Positions 58,798 to 64,000 of a stretch of 64,000 nt of DNA are shown here, piece by piece. Position 1 is the first letter of the stretch. Every line of letters starts with the position of its first letter. The DNA lies in assembly GCA_032768795.1 (NCBI GenBank), contig CP136490.1:3410001-3474000 (forward strand), written 5' to 3'. A program made the translations under genes and the position numbers. The notes below the pieces were generated by a model. That model made no database searches and had not been told where the DNA came from. It saw only the letters and a program-made list of their open reading frames with translations. The stretch is from Tremella fuciformis. Its lineage: Eukaryota; Basidiomycota; Tremellomycetes; Tremellales; Tremellaceae.

Positions 58798-60234
58798 ATG
58801 GAGCCCGCCGTTGCCCTCGATATTCCCCTTCCACCCTCTCCACCCCTCACGCCCGCCTCGATCCCCCTGCCCGAAACACCGCACAAACCGCGTCTCGCCA
58901 ATCACATTGGGCTGGGCTATCGGGACGCCCTGCCCCCTCGCCGACCAGCAGGATGGCGCCCGTCCATCTCCCCTGCGCCGCGCAACATCTCCGGATCGTC
59001 AGTGCCCGACGACCCGCGCCGCACGTCGAGCTCGGCACCGGGGCGCACGCAGGCGAAAGGCAGGGTGGCGAGCGCGTCGGTCTTGAATGTCGGCGGCAGG
59101 GTGGTGAGCGGTACCATGCAGTATGCGCTCATGCCTCTTTCTGGCGGCGACGAGCTACCGGGTGACCAAACTCAACGATTGCACGGACCGGCGCTCGAGT
59201 TGCCGTCGCCTCCGCCTACTGCGGCCCTTGATGCCAATGTCGGTGGACAGCAACGCAGTTCCGATGGGCAAGACGACGTCAGTGTCAGCGGATCAGTAGT
59301 CGAGCTCGACCTGGCCGCATACGACGAGGCGCTCGGCTCGGCCCACGCTGAGGACGCGCCTTGGGCAACCGACCGCGGCTACCAGGCGTCGCTTGAAGGA
59401 GATGTGGAGTTGGAGCTGTACGACGAAGACGACCCCGAGAGCGGAGACGACGGTGTCAATATCTATCAAGAAGCTTACGCGACAAACCAGGACCAAGACG
59501 AGATATGGATGTCGTATGTTCGCCAGCAGCTCAACACGCTCTTCCCCGACTTTTTCGCAGACACAGCCGCGATGACGGCCACGAGTGCTGTCCCCGGTGG
59601 TATGCCCACGCCCCCGCTATCCAGCCGCCAGCCGAGCGGCGGGACGCAGGAGGCTCCCTTGCCGGGAGATGATGATGGAGACGGTGAGGAGGAAGGCGAT
59701 GTGAGCCTCGTCACGAGTGTCTCGAGCGCCGGACCGCCCACGCCGCCCGATAGGCGCCTCTCGCTGGGGCCGTACAGTATGGCTGTGGGCAATGTCAGAG
59801 TGCCGAATGTGCGCGAGGAGATCTCCGATTTGCGCGAGGAGCTAGGGAGGTTGCGGGGCGTAGTGGGTGAACTGGCGGACGGATTGAGCAGAGCGCCGAC
59901 ACAAGAGGCGACAACAGCCCCTGAACTGCCGAGCCTGCCGTGCGTGAGAGACAGTCACAACGTGCCAAACTCTGCAGGCTCGAACTGCGATGTGCCCAAG
60001 TCTTTCCTCGATGTGAGTGAACGCGCGCGCAGCTGTCTCTGGGTCGAGAGTTGACAGCAGAACGCGTCCAAGATCGCCGACATCATCCGCCTGCTCGACC
60101 GTGCCGCCACGACGGAAGCCAGCGCACGCGATGGGCGTGATGCACAGAGTGACGAGGCTGTGTTCGAGTACGACAATCTGTCACGCCTCGAGCGATGGGT
60201 CAGGACGATGTGCGTGTCAGACGAGGGTGTGTGA
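58798..60234 (+). CDS. Uncharacterised acidic, Ser/Pro-rich protein
   Basis: Model join(58798..60012,60061..60234), 462 residues, one 48-base intron. Low-complexity N-terminus rich in Pro (PLPPSPPLTPASIPLPETP), an acidic centre (YDEDDPESGDDG), then YQEAYATNQDQDEIWMSYVR, a short hydrophobic/aromatic patch (LFPDFFAD), and a C-terminal amphipathic coiled segment (REEISDLREELGRLRGVVGE) that continues into exon 2 (KIADIIRLLDRAATT). No family recognised. The long frame, its ATG and the intron support a real gene; a scaffold role would be a guess. Confidence 0.62.
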
Positions 60235-61264
60235 CTGCTCGGAAGCAACGTGCTCGCTACACTGGACTCTCAACAACACCCTGAAACCTGGGGTAGTTCG
60301 TGGCTCGCCTTTTTGTGATTCTGTGCAGGTGTGGCAGCGATCGATTGTACCATACATATTCATCTACCTCTAGGCAGCCTTAGCTAGCTAGCCCCATGCA
60401 GAACAAACCCACGCAGACCTTGTCCCAAGACCGTTTGGGCTTTTAACCCAACTCGCAGTGCTGGTCGTCTCGGGGTGGCTGAAGCCACCCGTTGGACTGA
60501 AAATGACTGACTGCGCATACAGAGCCGTTTCAAAGAACGGATTTTCGCGCTAGCCTTTAGCGTCCAGTCCATTCCCGAAAGGTGACCCTCAAACTCCGTC
60601 TTGTTCTTTCGTCTTATCACGCCGTCCCGCCCCATTCCTCCTTGCAAGGACGGACAACAGAAGATGGATCCGAGTTTGTGGGTTGCGGCACAGGATGGAT
60701 AGCGCGGTGGCGAGCGGATCCTGACGACCATTGTGTCCTGATGATCCTGATGGTCCTGATATGCCTATGCCTTTTCACCTCCTCACGGGCGCTCATCCAA
60801 CGGTCACAGCTCTGCGCTAAGAAGTGCAGTGCAGTGCACCGACAGATTGTGCAGAGAATTCTGTACATACGAGACAGAGAAAGCGAGCGCCGGACGCTCT
60901 TTCTTCCATACCTTCATTCCTTCTACGCCACCCACCCCGGACTCTATCTACCTGCAAAGCTTGCATCTGCCAAGGTTTGCCGACCGATCGATTCATTCAT
61001 TGATTATCGCCGTGCGACTGTCTCTACCCCTCGGTCACCCCCTTCTGTCCTGTGTGGTCAGCGCCCTCGGCAGCTTCGCCGCACGACAGCCACTCCGTCA
61101 TTGGAATCAGTCTGATCTCTGATCACCCCCTTCCCCTTCCCCGGGTGGTCGGTCATCTGTGTACAAGCGCTCAGGTGTTTTGTATCTCGCCCTCTTGCTC
61201 ACGAGCCCTTTATAAGCGGTCAGCAGTCGCACTCGACAACACCATCCAACGCTCGTTCATCAAC
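60235..61264. other. 1.0 kb intergenic region
   Basis: Short overlapping open frames, mostly starting at non-ATG codons. The right part is C/T-rich (for example CCCCCTTCCCCTTCCCC near 61126) and likely to be promoter. Confidence 0.4.
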
Positions 61265-61682
61265 ATGCCTCTGGTCATAGCCAGCCTCATCTTCGCCGTC
61301 ACACTGTCCCTCCTCCCGTGCGTCCAGGAAGATCCAGCCGACGAGACGGACGCCGATTCGCAACACCAGCTCTCGTCCTTCCCGACACACTCGTCATCCA
61401 CAGCGATATATCGAGCCACTCCCCGCCCGAGGTATCGCGACAGGAGGAGGGACAGCATCTCGTCACTCAGCTCGGAGGACAGCGAGTCGAGCGTCTCGTC
61501 TGCTGATTCCGATTTGTCCAACCCTCTTGTGAGCCTTCTCAGGCGCGGATGTGATCACGCGCGCTGACCGTGTGCAGCCATGCGACCGACTGAGACACTC
61601 CCCCACACCAAAATCATCGGCGGTCAAAGGTGTCTCGCCCGAGATGCTCACGGTCCATCCCCTCATGTCGACCGTGTTCTAG
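61265..61682 (+). CDS. Small secreted or membrane-tethered Ser-rich protein
   Basis: Model join(61265..61528,61578..61682), 122 residues; 49-base intron with GTGAGC donor, CTGAC branch and GTGCAG acceptor. The first 20 residues (MPLVIASLIFAVTLSLLPC) are a clear signal peptide or anchor. The rest is Ser/Arg/Asp-rich, with DSISSLSSEDSESSVSSADS. No family recognised. A proper ATG, signal sequence and intron argue for a real gene, but without homology it remains tentative. Confidence 0.5.
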
Positions 61683-62086
61683 GCCGATGAGCCACATGTG
61701 ACTCTGTCTGCCTCGACCCTGTCGACCGCGACCTAATACACACAACACACATGTACCCTCGTGCATTCGACAGAGCACACTCGACGGAGAAGAAAGCGAA
61801 GAGAGTCGGAGAGAGCCCAGAAGACGCCCAGAAGAAGCCAATAATGTCAACTTGTAAATAGACCCAGATAGACGCCGGACGGCGGGCCAGGCGCCCAGCC
61901 ATATTGTAGCAAGTAATCAAACCCTGCCAGCGATATCCCCACATTAGCCATGCAGCGCATGCTTCTCTCTGAACTCAGCGCGCAAGGGATCAACATCGAA
62001 GAGGGAGTGGCAGCCCTCCCGCTCAAGGAGTGTCCAACTGATGTTGGTCATGCGATGATATACATATGCTCGTGCCCGCCCCGCCC
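61683..62086. other. Intergenic between convergent genes
   Basis: No supported gene; 3' regions of the small secreted protein gene and NDUFA13. Confidence 0.4.
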
Positions 62087-62632
62087 TCACAGCACGACGA
62101 TCGTGCTGGGGGTATACCTCTTGGTGTTGTATGCCGATTTGCCAACCTCCCATCCTGGTACGTCCTTCATGATCTCCTTTTCGCGCGCGAGGGCGGCTTG
62201 TGTCCGTCGATAGGCGTCGCGGTCCTGTTCGGCAAGGATGAGGGGGACGAGGTGGATGCGGGACCATGCTTGCTCGCGTTTGAGTTCTCTGTGAGGTGAG
62301 CTATACTCGAATGCCCACATCAGAGCGCAGCTCATGCAGGTCGCCCAAAGATCCCGATACGAAATCCTCAATTCTGTCCAAACTCGCTGGAGGGAGGAAT
62401 GTCGGTTCCGTAGGCTCACCTTCGCTCAAGGTTGCCCTGTCCCACTCTCCAGAACCCGTATGCGCAGATAGCGCCCACCACTCCGAACACTACAGCGCCT
62501 CCTGGTCCGCGAGTCGGCAAGTTGCGCTTGTACTTGATGGTCTCGTACCCGCCCGCAGGGGGCATGTCCCTGTCCGTCAGCTCTGATCATCGGCAGGAAT
62601 AGATGAGCTGACTGTCTGAAGCCGTGCGACAT
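62087..62632 (-). CDS. NDUFA13: Complex I subunit NDUFA13 (GRIM-19)
   Basis: Model complement(join(62087..62288,62420..62569,62613..62632)), 123 residues. An accessory subunit of mitochondrial complex I with one transmembrane helix. Joined exons give QDMPPAGGYETIKYKRNLPT then RGPGGAVVFGVVGAICAYGF, then WRVGQGNLERRELKREQAWS and RIHLVPLILAEQDRDAYRR, and finally EIMKDVPGWEVGKSAYN. All are family hallmarks. The first exon is 20 bases. The second intron (131 bases) contains long open frames that would otherwise add a false N-terminus. Divergent from MAK21 by about 207 bases. Confidence 0.95.
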
Positions 62633-62839
62633 GATGCACCCAGCTCCCCGCCTCGTCTGCGTCGTAGGTCGTTGAGCGTTTAGATGGTAAGGAGCAGCCA
62701 GTAGGAGCCAGGCCCACTGTCAATGGGCGGAATATATCGAAGGGTCTTTTCTACATTTTGTCCCGGAAAGTCTGCGAACCGGAGGTCCACCGGCGTTGCA
62801 TGTCGTCTGCCAGGTTATACACTCAAGGACGCGAGCGGT

Positions 62840-64000
62840 ATGGGCAGGAAAGACAGGGCCCGCAAGGCCGCCCAAGCAGCAGCTGCTCCTCCGAATCAGG
62901 CGAACAATGAGCCCAAAGTTGCCGGGCCAAGCGGGTTCGACAAAGGAAAGGGCAAAGCCAAAGTCAGCGACGAGCTACGCCAGGCAGTGAAGGATCTAGG
63001 AGGGGACGATGAGGATCTCGACCTCATCGCTGGCGTGGACAGTGACGGAGAGGAGCCTACACAGGCGCCAAGACCCACCACGTCCGGCAGTGAGGTTGGT
63101 CGCTCCTGTTTCCGCAGTCATACTTAGCTGACGAGGCAGAAGGACGTCAGGAAGGCGCTGAAGGAGTTCATGAAGGGCTTGGACTTTGACGGTCTCGCGG
63201 CTGCTCGCGAGGCAGATGAGAGTGAGAGTGAGGATGAGGAAGACGAGGACGAGGTCGAAGACGAGGAAGAAGAAGACAAGGAGGAGGAGGAGGAAGAGGA
63301 GGAAGAGGAGGAAGAGGACGACGATGACGATGATGAGGATGACAGAGAGGTTGAGCCTGTCGCAGCGCCTGCAGTGGTTTCCGAAATCCCGGCAGCTGCT
63401 TCGAGCAAGCAGACAGGAACCGCTCCTGCAGCAGTTGCCGACGCCCACCCTACCAGCGGTTCCGTGCGTATTCCCTGTACATGTCGGATCACGCCTTACT
63501 AAGCAGATCGTCCCCGGGGCGACCTCCTGGTGGACCCTTTCACCTCCTCCACCTGCCCTTACCGCGCCTCTCCAACCCCTGCCTGCTTCCAAGCTCAACA
63601 CTCTCCGACAACGTGCCACGACACTTCTTGAGACACTGCCTCCACTGGCTCGGGTATCGTCATCATCCGACGCCGCGTTTATATCGCAGATCTTGCAGTC
63701 TGGTACACACCAGGACAAGCTCGCGGCGCTAGTCCTCTTGATCCGTGACAGCCCTCTTCATGCTGTCAAGGAGCTCTCGAGACTCCGAGCCATGGCCGGG
63801 TGGAAGGAGGATGCGATCGGTACTGGGGGCGGCAACAAGGATCAACGGCTGGCAGTTGTCAAGGCGCTTGCGGATTGGTGGGTCACAGGAGGCGGTAAGG
63901 AGTCTGGCAAGCTTCGGTCAGTTGTATCAAGCGTCCGGAATGCAGCAGCTGACGTCTCAGATACTTCGCAGACCAGCCTCTTCTCGCTCACCCAGGCCTC
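62840..64000 (+). CDS. MAK21: MAK21/NOC1 (CEBPZ) 60S ribosome biogenesis factor, 3' truncated by the window
   Basis: Partial model join(62840..63094,63140..63463,63507..63916,63961..>64000). Noc1 forms Noc1-Noc2 complexes in early nucleolar pre-60S particles. After a basic start (MGRKDRARKAAQAAAA) comes DELRQAVKDLGGDDEDLDLI, which matches the usual opening of the family. A very long Asp/Glu run (about 63220-63347) follows. The HEAT-like domain opens with LQPLPASKLNTLRQRATTLL and continues DKLAALVLLIRDSPLHAVKE then LSRLRAMAGWK and KALADWWVTGG. The exon at the edge reads YFADQPLLAHPGL, a conserved family motif. The CBF/Mak21 C-terminal domain should lie beyond 64000. Confidence 0.85.

Noticed and set aside
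58660..59165. Overlapping frame rich in Arg and Pro
   Set aside because: Shadow of the 58798 gene in another frame, without ATG-supported structure.
62289..62419. NDUFA13 N-terminus read directly from the 62087-62419 open frame
   Set aside because: That N-terminus is the translation of a 131-base intron; splicing joins NLERR to ELKREQAWS as in all family members.
63220..63347. GA-rich tract as a simple-sequence repeat
   Set aside because: It is the coding sequence of the acidic run in MAK21, common in nucleolar proteins.

Overview
The window is nuclear DNA of a basidiomycete yeast-like fungus, most likely a tremellomycete. The evidence is dense, mostly single-copy eukaryotic genes on both strands, split by many very short introns (about 37-60 bases). 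These usually have GTRNGT-type donors and a CTGAC/CTRAY branch site just before the acceptor. The encoded proteins resemble basidiomycete orthologues. I see no bacterial operons, CRISPR arrays or rRNA. All exon joins were worked out by hand, by keeping reading phase and matching family motifs; none is backed by transcript data.

Left third (1-20,300): a secreted PL14-type polysaccharide lyase; COQ1 (polyprenyl diphosphate synthase); KRI1 (40S ribosome biogenesis); a four-exon 88-residue gene that looks like V-ATPase V0 subunit f (yeast YPR170W-B type), divergent from WDR24/SEA2 (GATOR2/SEA complex); a VTT (TMEM41/DedA) membrane protein; complex I subunit NDUFS8; and an insulin-degrading-enzyme (STE23/IDE) M16 protease with a mitochondrial-looking N-terminus.

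Middle (20,300-35,400): two apparently identical 685-base elements in direct orientation (20374-21058 and 29956-30640) bracket LIN1/CD2BP2, PKR1 (V-ATPase assembly) and UTP10. Beyond them lie a PROPPIN (HSV2/WDR45-like), RPB6 and an AIM6-type phosphodiesterase-like membrane protein. The element ends carry an asymmetric inverted repeat plus a hairpin, which recalls Helitron/Helentron-type elements.

Right third (35,400-64,000): a PAP2/Aur1-like lipid enzyme; a long disordered protein whose last exons encode two C2H2 zinc fingers; frataxin, an MSC7-type aldehyde dehydrogenase and ferredoxin reductase ARH1 (two Fe-S cluster genes within 4 kb); a cysteine-rich membrane protein of unknown family; HPC2/ubinuclein (HIR complex); MGR2 (TIM23 complex); a Zn2Cys6 transcription factor; two uncharacterised genes; complex I subunit NDUFA13; and the start of MAK21/NOC1, cut by the window end.

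Themes: ribosome biogenesis (KRI1, UTP10, MAK21), V-ATPase (V0 f, PKR1), mitochondrial respiration and Fe-S (NDUFS8, NDUFA13, COQ1, YFH1, ARH1, MGR2) and autophagy/TORC1 (WDR24, PROPPIN, VTT). These genes are interspersed and do not form a dedicated cluster. The least explained items are the twin 685-base elements, the cysteine-rich membrane protein and two gaps of about 1.7 and 2.2 kb.
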